From Bacteroidales bacterium (GTDB taxonomy: Bacteria > Bacteroidota > Bacteroidia > Bacteroidales > UBA932): a stretch of DNA of 64,000 nt. How positions within the stretch are numbered: position 1 is the first letter of the stretch; each line of letters opens with the position of its first letter. The stretch is taken from positions 62,001 through 126,000 of the forward strand of contig JAGAKR010000018.1 in NCBI GenBank assembly GCA_017625535.1, in the 5' to 3' direction. Positions 8,700 to 15,841 of the stretch are shown here, in pieces. The notes beneath the pieces are model-generated. The model made no database searches. It was not told the DNA's origin and worked only from the letters and a program-made list of their open reading frames with translations. The translations under genes and the position numbers were made by a program.

Positions 8700-9605
8700 A
8701 TGAAACCTACATTAATTATTTTGGCCGCAGGCATGGGCAGCAGATATGGTGGACTCAAGCAGTTGGACGGTGTAGGGCCAAATGGTGAAACAATACTGGA
8801 TTATTCTGTATATGATGCAATCAGGGGGGGATTCGGCAAGGTGGTATTTGTAATCAGAGGAAGTTTCAGAAAGGAGTTTGAAGAAAGGATAGCAAAAAAA
8901 TACCATAACCACATAGAGGTTGCTTTTGTAGAGCAGGAGCTTGACAAACTCCCATACGGATTCACTTTGAAGCCGGGCAGGGAGAAACCTTGGGGGACAG
9001 GCCACGCAATGCTTATGGCAACCGATGTTGTTGACACCCCTGCAGCAGTAATCAACGCTGATGACTTCTACGGAAAAGAGTCATTCAAGGTACTGGCAGA
9101 CTTCCTTACAGAAAATGCCGGGCAGAAAGGGAAATATTGTATGGTGGGATTCTACCTCAACAAGACCCTTTCAGAAAATGGTGAAGTGTCACGCGGAATC
9201 TGCACAGTGGACAGCGGAAACTATCTTACCACAGTAGAGGAGCACCACAAGATAATCGAAAAGGACGGGGAAATTTCAGGTATTGGAATGGACGGCAACC
9301 GCCACACCCTCCCTGCAGATGCATACGCATCAATGAATATCTGGGGCTTCACTCCCGACATCTTCCCTCATACCGAAAAACTGTTCAAGGAATTCCTTAA
9401 GGAGAACGAAAACGAACCGAAGAAAGAGTTCTACATCCCATATGTAGTGAACAATGCAATTGAAAACGGGAAATGTTCAGTAAAGGTTCTCTCCACCCCT
9501 GACAAATGGTTTGGAGTAACCTTCCAGGAAGACCGTCCTACAGTTGTGGCAAAACTCAAGGAGATGACACAGGCAGGGCTTTACCCGTCACCTCTTTTTG
9601 AATAG
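8700..9605 (+). CDS. sugar-phosphate nucleotidyltransferase-like protein
   Basis: A 301-residue nucleotidyltransferase-fold enzyme that begins with the NTP-binding signature LAAGMGSRYGG and continues with LKQLDGVGPNGETILDYSV. VINADDFYGKES (about 115-127) supplies the metal-binding acidic motif. The family activates sugar phosphates with UTP or a related nucleotide; the specific sugar is not evident. It is first in a tight operon with a CPBP protease, mannose-6-phosphate isomerase and an S4 protein. The presence of manA two genes downstream fits a role in nucleotide-sugar supply. It is divergent from the FtsB-like gene across 44 bases. Confidence 0.82.
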   Translation: MKPTLIILAAGMGSRYGGLKQLDGVGPNGETILDYSVYDAIRGGFGKVVFVIRGSFRKEFEERIAKKYHNHIEVAFVEQELDKLPYGFTLKPGREKPWGTGHAMLMATDVVDTPAAVINADDFYGKESFKVLADFLTENAGQKGKYCMVGFYLNKTLSENGEVSRGICTVDSGNYLTTVEEHHKIIEKDGEISGIGMDGNRHTLPADAYASMNIWGFTPDIFPHTEKLFKEFLKENENEPKKEFYIPYVVNNAIENGKCSVKVLSTPDKWFGVTFQEDRPTVVAKLKEMTQAGLYPSPLFE

Positions 9606-10433
9606 ATGAATATGACAGAAAGGATACGTTGCTTTTTACCCAGCCTTGCACAATGCTGGGTAATTGTTTTTTTCATGTTGGCCGTAGGGGGGCTGGGTGT
9701 GGGTACACTAATCTCTGTGGTGTGTGCTGCAACAGGGTATGATATGGCATCCCTCAACCCTCTTGTATCCTATCTGCTTCCAATTCTTCCTGCATTCATA
9801 TACATTTACTTTGCCGGAAAGGATTGCAGCACTCCCATTCCTGTTGAAAAAGCGGAATTCGGCAACATCTCACCCGTTGTGGCCTACCCGTTGTTTGCAG
9901 TTGCAATCCTTGCACTTGGTTTTGTAACAGAACCTCTCTCCAGTTGGCTTCCTATGCCCGATTCCATAAAACAGATATTTGAAAAGATACTCAGCGGTTC
10001 CTGGTGGGCATTTGCAACAACTGTAATTGCAGCACCTGTTGTGGAGGAATTCCTGCTAAGGGGCATTATGATGAGGGGACTGCTGAAACACACAACACCT
10101 GTGAAGGCCATATTGTGGAGTTCCTTCTTCTTTGCCGTAATCCATATGAACCCCTGGCAGGCAACAGGGGCATTCATTGCCGGAGGATTCCTTGGATGGA
10201 TATATTGGAGGACCCACTCCCTTGCAGCCTGCATCTTCATACACGCAGTGAACAACGGCACAGCATATATGCTGCAGCTCCTTTTCCCCAACCTTCCACC
10301 GGACAGCACCTACAAAGATCTCCTTAATCTATACTCAGATAACCTTTACTGGATAGTTTTTGTTATATTTGCAGTTTCTTTGGCGGCAATCCTGATCTTC
10401 CTGAACAGGAAGTTGTCAAAAGAGGCATTTTAA
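9606..10433 (+). CDS. CPBP-family intramembrane metalloprotease
   Basis: A 275-residue polytopic membrane protein of the CPBP (CAAX protease/bacteriocin-processing, Abi) family. The catalytic motifs are in order: EE at 147-148 with Arg152 (VVEEFLLRG), His180 in FFAVIH, and His213/Asn217 in FIHAVNN. About seven hydrophobic segments are visible. Its start codon directly follows the stop of the nucleotidyltransferase, so the two are probably translationally linked. The substrate is unknown; related proteins process prenylated peptides or act in peptide immunity. A second ATG two codons later is an alternative start. Confidence 0.88.
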   Translation: MNMTERIRCFLPSLAQCWVIVFFMLAVGGLGVGTLISVVCAATGYDMASLNPLVSYLLPILPAFIYIYFAGKDCSTPIPVEKAEFGNISPVVAYPLFAVAILALGFVTEPLSSWLPMPDSIKQIFEKILSGSWWAFATTVIAAPVVEEFLLRGIMMRGLLKHTTPVKAILWSSFFFAVIHMNPWQATGAFIAGGFLGWIYWRTHSLAACIFIHAVNNGTAYMLQLLFPNLPPDSTYKDLLNLYSDNLYWIVFVIFAVSLAAILIFLNRKLSKEAF

Positions 10434-10462
10434 AACTGAAAATTACCGGCAGGCAAAATAAT

Positions 10463-11647
10463 ATGAACAAATTATACCCTATAAAATTCATTGCAGACCC
10501 AAGAGAAAGAGTTTGGGGAGGAGATTACCTGATAAAGGGACTGAAAAAGGATTTTGATGAGGAATTCTCAAACAGGCCGGTTGGTGAGAGTTGGGAATTG
10601 TGGAGTCTCTATGGCGGGAGCTCGGTAGTGTCAAACGGTTTCCTTGCAGGCAATACCCTTGATGAACTTATGGAGATTTATCTTGGAGACCTTGTTGGGG
10701 AGAATGTATTTGCACATTACAGGGGTGATTTCCCGCTGCTGGTAAAAATCCTGGATATAAAAGGGAAGATTTCTGTTCAAGTGCATCCTTCCAACGAAAT
10801 TGCAATGGAAAGGGAAGACTCATACGGAAAGGCAGAGATGTGGTACATTATGGATGCCAAACCGGGGGCAAAACTATATGTAGGATTCAACCGTAATGTG
10901 ACCCCTACAGAACTCTACAACAAATGCAAGGACGGCACAGTAACTGAACTCCTCAACTGCATTACACCGCAGAAAGGTGACTGCATATACATACAGCCGG
11001 GCTGCATACACGCAGCAGAAGGGGAAGTTGTTGTGGCTGAGATACAGCAGAGTTCAGACATATCTTACCGTCTGTACGACTGGGGCAGGGAAAACAACCC
11101 TAAAACTGCCAGGAAAATGCATCTTGAGGATGCCATAGATGTAATTGACTACTCTGAATTTGACAAAGAAAAATACTTCTTCAGCAAAGTTACAGGCAGC
11201 AGGACAATTGTAGATACAAACAATTTCGTAGTAAGCACATTGGAACTTGTAAAGGCAGAAAGGATCATTCCATCACTCACTGGAAGTTTTACAGTGTACA
11301 TGTGCCTGAACGGAAAGGCATCCTTGAGGATGAATGACGGCAACGAATACCATATCTCCAAAGGGGAGACCATATTGGTCCCTTCATCTATGGAGGACTT
11401 CCTGCTTGTACCTATGGAAGAGGGTACCATATTGCTTGATGTACATATGCCGCAGCTTTCAGATGACCCGGACCTCTATCTCAACTATGATGAGCCGGAA
11501 GATGAGGCACACGGATCGTACAAAGACTCTTCAGAGGAGTGTGACTGCGGCCATCACCACTACCATCATCACCACAATGAAGACCACCACGGATGCGGCT
11601 GCGGATGTGAAGAGGAAGATGATGAAGACGAGGAGGATTACCTGTAA
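10463..11647 (+). CDS. manA: mannose-6-phosphate isomerase with His/Cys/acidic tail
   Basis: Class I phosphomannose isomerase interconverts mannose-6-P and fructose-6-P and feeds GDP-mannose and fucose pathways. Zinc-site residues are visible: Gln106 and His108 in SVQVHPSNE, Glu125 in KAEMWYI, and His in PGCIHAAEGE. The core ends near residue 335. Beyond it is a roughly 60-residue acidic extension in which residues 360-394 are extraordinarily rich in His, Cys, Asp and Glu (CDCGHHHYHHHH, then HHGCGCGC, then an all-acidic stretch). Such a tail is absent from standard ManA and resembles metal-storage or metallochaperone tails. The downstream S4 gene overlaps its stop (TAATG). Confidence 0.92.
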   Translation: MNKLYPIKFIADPRERVWGGDYLIKGLKKDFDEEFSNRPVGESWELWSLYGGSSVVSNGFLAGNTLDELMEIYLGDLVGENVFAHYRGDFPLLVKILDIKGKISVQVHPSNEIAMEREDSYGKAEMWYIMDAKPGAKLYVGFNRNVTPTELYNKCKDGTVTELLNCITPQKGDCIYIQPGCIHAAEGEVVVAEIQQSSDISYRLYDWGRENNPKTARKMHLEDAIDVIDYSEFDKEKYFFSKVTGSRTIVDTNNFVVSTLELVKAERIIPSLTGSFTVYMCLNGKASLRMNDGNEYHISKGETILVPSSMEDFLLVPMEEGTILLDVHMPQLSDDPDLYLNYDEPEDEAHGSYKDSSEECDCGHHHYHHHHNEDHHGCGCGCEEEDDEDEEDYL

Positions 11648-12024
11648 TGACACCGGAAGTAAGGATAGACAAATACCTGTGGGCAATAAGGGTTTACAAG
11701 ACCCGTTCGGAAGCGGCTGAAGCCTGCAAGACCAACAGGGTGTATGTAAACGGCTCAGAGGCCAAATCATCCCGTGCAGTAAAGGAGGGTGACATTATAA
11801 TGGTACGCAAAGGGGCGGTAAAATACCAGTATCAGGTGCTTTGCCCCATAGACAAAAGGCAGGGGGCAGCTCTGGTTCCCCAATATGCAATAAACATTAC
11901 ACCTCAGGAGGAACTTGACAAACTCAATGCCCCAAATGAAGTGATATTCCTTAAGAGGGACAGAGGTACCGGAAGACCTACAAAGAAGGAGCGCAGGGAT
12001 ATTGAGAAACTGCTCGGACTATAA
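11647..12024 (+). CDS. S4-domain RNA-binding protein, Hsp15-like
   Basis: A 125-residue S4-domain protein resembling HslR/Hsp15, which binds stalled 50S-nascent chain complexes. The S4 fold covers about residues 5-60 (RIDKYLWAIRVYKTRSEAAE, then NGSEAKSSRAVKEGD). A basic tail ends RGTGRPTKKERRDIEKL, the usual C-terminus of this family. The start codon overlaps the manA stop. It is last in the four-gene operon and is followed at once by a bidirectional terminator. Assignment to the Hsp15 branch rather than another small S4 protein is by overall resemblance. Confidence 0.87.
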   Translation: MTPEVRIDKYLWAIRVYKTRSEAAEACKTNRVYVNGSEAKSSRAVKEGDIIMVRKGAVKYQYQVLCPIDKRQGAALVPQYAINITPQEELDKLNAPNEVIFLKRDRGTGRPTKKERRDIEKLLGL

Positions 12025-12027
12025 ATG

Positions 12028-12063
12028 AAAAAGAGGTGCAACAATTATTGCTCCTCTTTTTTT
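12028..12063. terminator. bidirectional intrinsic terminator
   Basis: AAAAAGAGG and GCAA (12028-12041) pair with TTGC and CCTCTTTTT (12048-12061), with A-runs and T-runs on opposite sides. The stop codon of pth (12045-12047, minus strand) lies inside the loop, so the hairpin overlaps the end of that gene. Confidence 0.8.
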
Positions 12064-12626
12064 GGTTTTGTGTTTGCCACATTCATTGCCCTGTCGGGAC
12101 CAAGGGTTACAAAGGCCTTTATTGCATCAATTGCCTTGTCCTCTATGAACGGAAGTTCCTTCTCCTCCTCTGAAGTCCACTTTCCAAGGACATAATCAAC
12201 CTGATGCCCTTTGGCAAAATTGTCACTTATACCAATCCTCAACCTGGCATAAGCATTGTTTCCAAGGCACTCGTCTATATTCTTGAGGCCATTGTGCCCA
12301 CCTGAACTCCCCTGCTTGCGCATACGCTGCGTGCCAAATGGCAAAGCCAGGTCATCCAGCACAACAAGGAGGTTCTCCTGCTTTATTTTCTCTGTCTGGA
12401 GCCAGTAGTTGACAGCCTTTCCGCTCAGATTCATATAAGTTGAAGGCTTAAGGAGGATAAGTTTGTGCCCCCTCACAGAAACAGTACAGGTTGAGCCATA
12501 TCTTCCCGACAAAAAAGAAGTGCCGGACGCTTTTGCAAAAGCATCCAGCACCTTAAAACCTATATTGTGGCGGGTATCTGCGTACTCGGCACCAATGTTG
12601 CCCAAACCTGCAATAAGAAAATTCAT
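12045..12626 (-). CDS. pth: peptidyl-tRNA hydrolase
   Basis: Peptidyl-tRNA hydrolase recycles tRNA from dropped-off peptidyl-tRNA. The 193-residue protein has the N-terminal signature GLGNIGAEYADTRHNIGF with catalytic His20, the substrate-clamp block KPSTYMNLSG, LVVLDDLALPFG with Asp, and SSGGHNGLKNI. The length is standard. It lies 22 bases downstream of rplY on the same strand; the rplY-pth pair is a widely conserved arrangement. A GTCGGGAA octamer occurs in its coding sequence (sense strand, encoding LSGRYG). Confidence 0.96.
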   Translation of the reverse strand: MNFLIAGLGNIGAEYADTRHNIGFKVLDAFAKASGTSFLSGRYGSTCTVSVRGHKLILLKPSTYMNLSGKAVNYWLQTEKIKQENLLVVLDDLALPFGTQRMRKQGSSGGHNGLKNIDECLGNNAYARLRIGISDNFAKGHQVDYVLGKWTSEEEKELPFIEDKAIDAIKAFVTLGPDRAMNVANTKPKKEEQ

Positions 12627-12648
12627 ACCCGTACAATTTCAGTTAAAA

Positions 12649-13239
12649 TTATTTTCTTGCAGCAGCGGCAGCAGCGGCAGCAGCACCAAGAGCAGCACGT
12701 GTCATCTTAACGGCACATACGATTGTTGCTTTAGGAGAAACAATCTTGATACCCTCATAGTTAAGGTCACCTGCCACGATAGTTTTGCCAAGGCCAAGAG
12801 TTGTGATGTCAACCTCCAAAGTGTCAGGAAGATTCTCAATAGGAGCAGAAACTTTAAGTTTTCTTGAAGAAACCATAAGTTTACCACCCTGTTTTACACC
12901 CTCAGAGTTACCTGTGATAACTACAGGAACATCAATAACAACTGGTTTCTCTGGGTTGATTGCCAAGAAATCTGCGTGAAGAGCCTCATCAGTTACCGGA
13001 TGGTACTGGATAGCGTGGAATACGCACTGGTAAGTCTTGCCCTCTACCTCAATGTCAATGATGTAAGAGTTAGGAGTGTGGGTAATTTTCTTCAATTCTT
13101 TCTCTGCAATTGAGAAGTTTACATTCTCAACGTTGTTTCCATAGATAACGCAAGGTACCTGCTCGTTTCTGCGGATCTGTTTAAGGCTCTGTTTGTTGCC
13201 AATTGTTCTGATCTCGCCTTTAAGTGAAATGTGTTCCAT
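12649..13239 (-). CDS. rplY: 50S ribosomal protein L25/Ctc, alanine-rich tail
   Basis: The long (CTC-type) form of L25, which binds 5S rRNA at loop E. The N-terminal 5S-binding domain covers about 1-92 (VPCVIYGNN, YIIDIEVEGKTY, IQYHPVTDEALHADF) and the C-terminal TL5/CTC domain covers 93-180. The protein ends in an alanine run (ALGAAAAAAAAARK) in place of the acidic tail common in Bacteroidetes. It has a strong promoter and an approximately 88-base leader with hairpins, and is probably co-transcribed with pth. Confidence 0.95.
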   Translation of the reverse strand: MEHISLKGEIRTIGNKQSLKQIRRNEQVPCVIYGNNVENVNFSIAEKELKKITHTPNSYIIDIEVEGKTYQCVFHAIQYHPVTDEALHADFLAINPEKPVVIDVPVVITGNSEGVKQGGKLMVSSRKLKVSAPIENLPDTLEVDITTLGLGKTIVAGDLNYEGIKIVSPKATIVCAVKMTRAALGAAAAAAAAARK

Positions 13240-13327
13240 TTTTAATTTGAATTATGTTGTGTTACTCAGTCTGGATTTTCCAGACCCCATTGCACCAAAA
13301 AGCAGCGCTCTGCAGCCCACTTTTTGT
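13240..13327 (-). promoter_or_regulatory. rplY 5' leader with hairpins
   Basis: Between the predicted transcription start near 13327 and the rplY start codon. It contains the hairpin TCTGG-AAAA-TCCAGA and, nearer the 5' end, a GC-rich GCTGCAGAGCGCTGC segment able to self-pair, followed by a T-run. E. coli rplY is autoregulated through its leader; a similar role here is inference. Confidence 0.45.
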
Positions 13328-13333
13328 GAGCCG

Positions 13334-13364
13334 CAAAAGTAGTGATTTTATTTTGATTGGCAAA
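13334..13364 (-). promoter_or_regulatory. rplY promoter (Bacteroidetes type)
   Basis: Minus strand: -33 TTTG (complement of 13361-13364), a 19-base spacer, then -7 TACTTTTG (complement of 13334-13341). This is an exact match to the TTTG-N19-TAnnTTTG pattern. Confidence 0.75.
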
Positions 13365-13377
13365 AAAAGATTGGGCT

Positions 13378-14496
13378 TTATTCTATCATTCCCACAGCCT
13401 TGTTCCACTCCAATGTCTTGTAGTAGGCAGCAAGGGTTTCATCTGCTGGTTCTATAGGGATATATGTGCTCAAACCTGAGTATTTCCCTGCCTCTATAGG
13501 TATTTCAAGGAAATAAGGTGTTGCGGCCTTGTACACTACAGCATTCTCCAGAGCCTCAAGCACAGGTGCCGCCTGCTCTGCACCGGCCAGCTGCACCATA
13601 AAATCTCCAAAGTCAAAGAACCAGTGCTTGCCGTATCTGTAATACTGCTGCACACTTGAGAAACTCAGGTTCTTTATGCTATCCCTGTAATTGTCAAACA
13701 CAGTTTTTGCAGCCTGCGCAACTTTCTCCAGTTCCTTGGTCTTTACAAGTGAAATTGTAGCCGAGCGCATCTGTCCCGGCTGGTTGTCGTAAAAATCAAA
13801 ATACTCCCTTGCCACTGCCTCCAGGTCTGTAGGGGTCTTGTAGATATGCTTCATTATATCCTTGTACGGGAATCCGTTTGCAAGCACCTCGGCAGGGGAT
13901 GAAATCACGTAGTCTACAGAATCCTTCATCTGATATGCAACCTCTATGCCTCCCATAAGGCAGGCATCAAAAACAACAAATGAAAGTTTGTAGGGAAATG
14001 CATTTACAAGATCCTGTATCTCTATTTCCAAACCTTCCTCCGAGCCGAACGATTTTGAATTGTAGTGCCCCTGTGGAAGCCATCCTGTACCATGCGACCA
14101 CAGGAACAGCCCATACTCCTGCGCAGGGAACATTGTACCTGTAACCTGCATTGCACTCTTCAATGATTCTGCTGTAGATGAGTTGCGTACAGGGAAACGG
14201 TAAACGGTATCCTGCAATGTCCTGCCATCCTCACCTTTATGTATCTGCAGCAGTACAGGACTCTGCTTTTCTGTATGATAATATACCAGAAGATTATCAT
14301 CCTCAGGCACATATCCGTTCATTATTCCATCCAGGTTGTTTGCGGCATCGGATGAAAGGTTGTTGTTGCCTACCATATACACAAGCACTGTCTTCCCCTT
14401 TACCTCAAACTCCGGTGTCATCTCCTTTACAGGCTCACACGCCAGTGCCACAAAAGCCAATACGGCAATAAATATATATTTCATGAACTTTCCCAT
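13378..14496 (-). CDS. C11 clostripain-family cysteine peptidase, lipoprotein
   Basis: A 372-residue clostripain-like peptidase (family C11, caspase-type fold, usually Arg-specific). The lipoprotein signal ends FVALAC (Cys20), predicting a membrane-anchored extracytoplasmic enzyme. Catalytic elements are the histidine in FLWSHGTGW and the cysteine in VVFDACLMGG. A start at the internal ATG five codons later (MKYIFIAV) would give a more standard signal peptide. The DUF486 gene lies upstream with a 3-base gap, so both are probably transcribed from the promoter at 14922-14929. Confidence 0.9.
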   Translation of the reverse strand: MGKFMKYIFIAVLAFVALACEPVKEMTPEFEVKGKTVLVYMVGNNNLSSDAANNLDGIMNGYVPEDDNLLVYYHTEKQSPVLLQIHKGEDGRTLQDTVYRFPVRNSSTAESLKSAMQVTGTMFPAQEYGLFLWSHGTGWLPQGHYNSKSFGSEEGLEIEIQDLVNAFPYKLSFVVFDACLMGGIEVAYQMKDSVDYVISSPAEVLANGFPYKDIMKHIYKTPTDLEAVAREYFDFYDNQPGQMRSATISLVKTKELEKVAQAAKTVFDNYRDSIKNLSFSSVQQYYRYGKHWFFDFGDFMVQLAGAEQAAPVLEALENAVVYKAATPYFLEIPIEAGKYSGLSTYIPIEPADETLAAYYKTLEWNKAVGMIE

Positions 14497-14499
14497 AAT

Positions 14500-14877
14500 C
14501 TAATGCTTGAAAACAAAATAAACTGCAAGTACAAGGAACACAAACGCAATAAGATGGTTCATCCTGAAACTCTCTGTCTTGAAGAACACCGCAGAGAATG
14601 CAACAAAGATGAGCAATGTAATCACCTCCTGTATAACCTTAAGCTGGATGAGGGAGAAAGGACCTCCGTGCATATCAGATCCAATGCGGTTTGCAGGCAC
14701 CTGGAAACAATACTCAAAAAAGGCAATGAGCCAGCTTATGGCAATTATCCCTAACAGGCCCCACTTGGGCAGCATCTTGTCTGTCCCAAACTTCAGATGA
14801 CCGTACCACGCCAAAGTCATGAAACTGTTGGAAACCACCAGCAGCAATATAGTAAGCAATCCTTTTCCCATTTTCAA
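14500..14877 (-). CDS. DUF486/DMT-family small membrane protein
   Basis: A 125-residue protein with four predicted membrane helices (about 7-25, 40-60, 78-98, 105-123), matching the DUF486 group of the drug/metabolite transporter superfamily. The characteristic middle segment AFFEYCFQVPANRIGS followed by a glutamine-containing SLIQLKVIQE helix is present. No substrate is known. It precedes the clostripain-like gene by 3 bases. The start could be Met1 or Met3 (MGKG). Confidence 0.85.
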   Translation of the reverse strand: MKMGKGLLTILLLVVSNSFMTLAWYGHLKFGTDKMLPKWGLLGIIAISWLIAFFEYCFQVPANRIGSDMHGGPFSLIQLKVIQEVITLLIFVAFSAVFFKTESFRMNHLIAFVFLVLAVYFVFKH

Positions 14878-14921
14878 AAAACCATTAAACTTTCAACCGT
14901 CCAAATGTGTTTGATAACTGA

Positions 14922-14951
14922 CAAAAGTAGAAAAAAATTTACATATATTTG
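14922..14951. promoter_or_regulatory. divergent promoter boxes
   Basis: Minus strand -7 TACTTTTG (complement of 14922-14929) faces the DUF486 gene. Plus strand -7 TATATTTG (14944-14951) faces the YtxH gene and ends only six bases before its ATG, predicting an almost leaderless transcript. No clear -33 TTG was found for either. Confidence 0.55.
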
Positions 14952-14957
14952 TTGATT

Positions 14958-15155
14958 ATGAAATGTAATGGAATTATTGCCTTTATTGGCGGAGCACTTG
15001 CAGGAGCAGCTGCCGCCATTTTGCTGGCTCCGGATTCTGGAGAGAACACACGCAGAAAAATCAAGGAGAGGGCACAACAGGAGTATGACAACCTGAAGAA
15101 AAAGGTTGCAGATGCGAAATGTGAGTGCGAATCCCCTGACTGCGGATGTGAATGA
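14958..15155 (+). CDS. YtxH-domain small envelope protein
   Basis: A 65-residue protein. Residues 1-30 form a glycine/alanine-rich membrane helix (IIAFIGGALAGAAAAILLA) followed by the YtxH signature PDSGENTRRKIKE and an amphipathic helix. The C-terminus is unusual in carrying five cysteines (from CECE to CGCE), which could bind metal. The ATG at 14958 is preferred over an upstream TTG that lies inside the -7 box. YtxH proteins are linked to stress responses in Firmicutes; the role here is unknown. It heads an operon with a holin-like protein and DPP III. Confidence 0.82.
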   Translation: MKCNGIIAFIGGALAGAAAAILLAPDSGENTRRKIKERAQQEYDNLKKKVADAKCECESPDCGCE

Positions 15156-15196
15156 CAGCGCAAGGCTTGGCCTGACTTATAAAAATCTTCTATACT

Positions 15197-15829
15197 ATGG
15201 ATGCAAATGAGAACAACAGCCGTCTGGATGATTTCTCCAGAACAGCCAGGGAATATGTGAACCTGAGACTGGATGAATACAGGCTGAAAGGGGTGGAGAA
15301 CTTCTCCATAATATCCAACAAGGCACTGGTAATGCTGGTTGCAACAATGCTGGGGGCTGTAATACTGCAACTCCTGGGTTTTGCTTTTGCCTTCTTTATA
15401 GGTGATATCCTTGGCAGCACTGCCCTGGGTTTTGTAATCATGGCACTGCTGTTCCTCTGTGCATTATGCTTCATTTATGCCAAAAGGGAGACTTTATTCA
15501 TCGGGAAGATGATACGAATGTACATGAAGATGTTTTTCGGCGACAACTCTTTTGACAACCTGAAGGAGGCCCAGGTGGAGACAAGACACAAGATTGCCAT
15601 CAAGGAGATGGAACTCCAGGCGCACACCAATGCCATGAGGGAACTTCTTAACCCTATGACATACATAAACAGGGCCCTTTCAAAAATCTCATATCTGGAA
15701 CAATTTATGGCAGCCTTTATGAGAGGATATGCCGCAGTGAGGGACTTTATCCGCAGATACAAAGACAAGGATGCCCCGGAGCCGCCTGCCCAAACAGAAG
15801 AGGCAGATGTTATTCCCGACAATAAATAA
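15197..15829 (+). CDS. holin-superfamily-III-like membrane protein
   Basis: A 210-residue protein matching the 'phage holin family' (DUF1469) group that is commonly found next to YtxH genes in Bacteroidetes chromosomes and is not evidence of a prophage. Residues 1-40 form an amphipathic helix, two membrane helices lie at about 45-70 and 78-98, and a long charged cytoplasmic helix follows (about 120-150). The end is proline/glutamate rich (PEPPAQTEE). It lies 41 bases after the YtxH gene and 12 before the dipeptidyl peptidase. The function is unknown; envelope stress or cell-shape roles are speculation. Confidence 0.75.
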   Translation: MDANENNSRLDDFSRTAREYVNLRLDEYRLKGVENFSIISNKALVMLVATMLGAVILQLLGFAFAFFIGDILGSTALGFVIMALLFLCALCFIYAKRETLFIGKMIRMYMKMFFGDNSFDNLKEAQVETRHKIAIKEMELQAHTNAMRELLNPMTYINRALSKISYLEQFMAAFMRGYAAVRDFIRRYKDKDAPEPPAQTEEADVIPDNK

Positions 15830-15841
15830 CCCTAAAACAAT

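Noticed and set aside
15197..15829. 'Phage holin' similarity as evidence of a prophage
   Set aside because: This family is a common chromosomal neighbour of YtxH genes in Bacteroidetes and no other phage gene is near.
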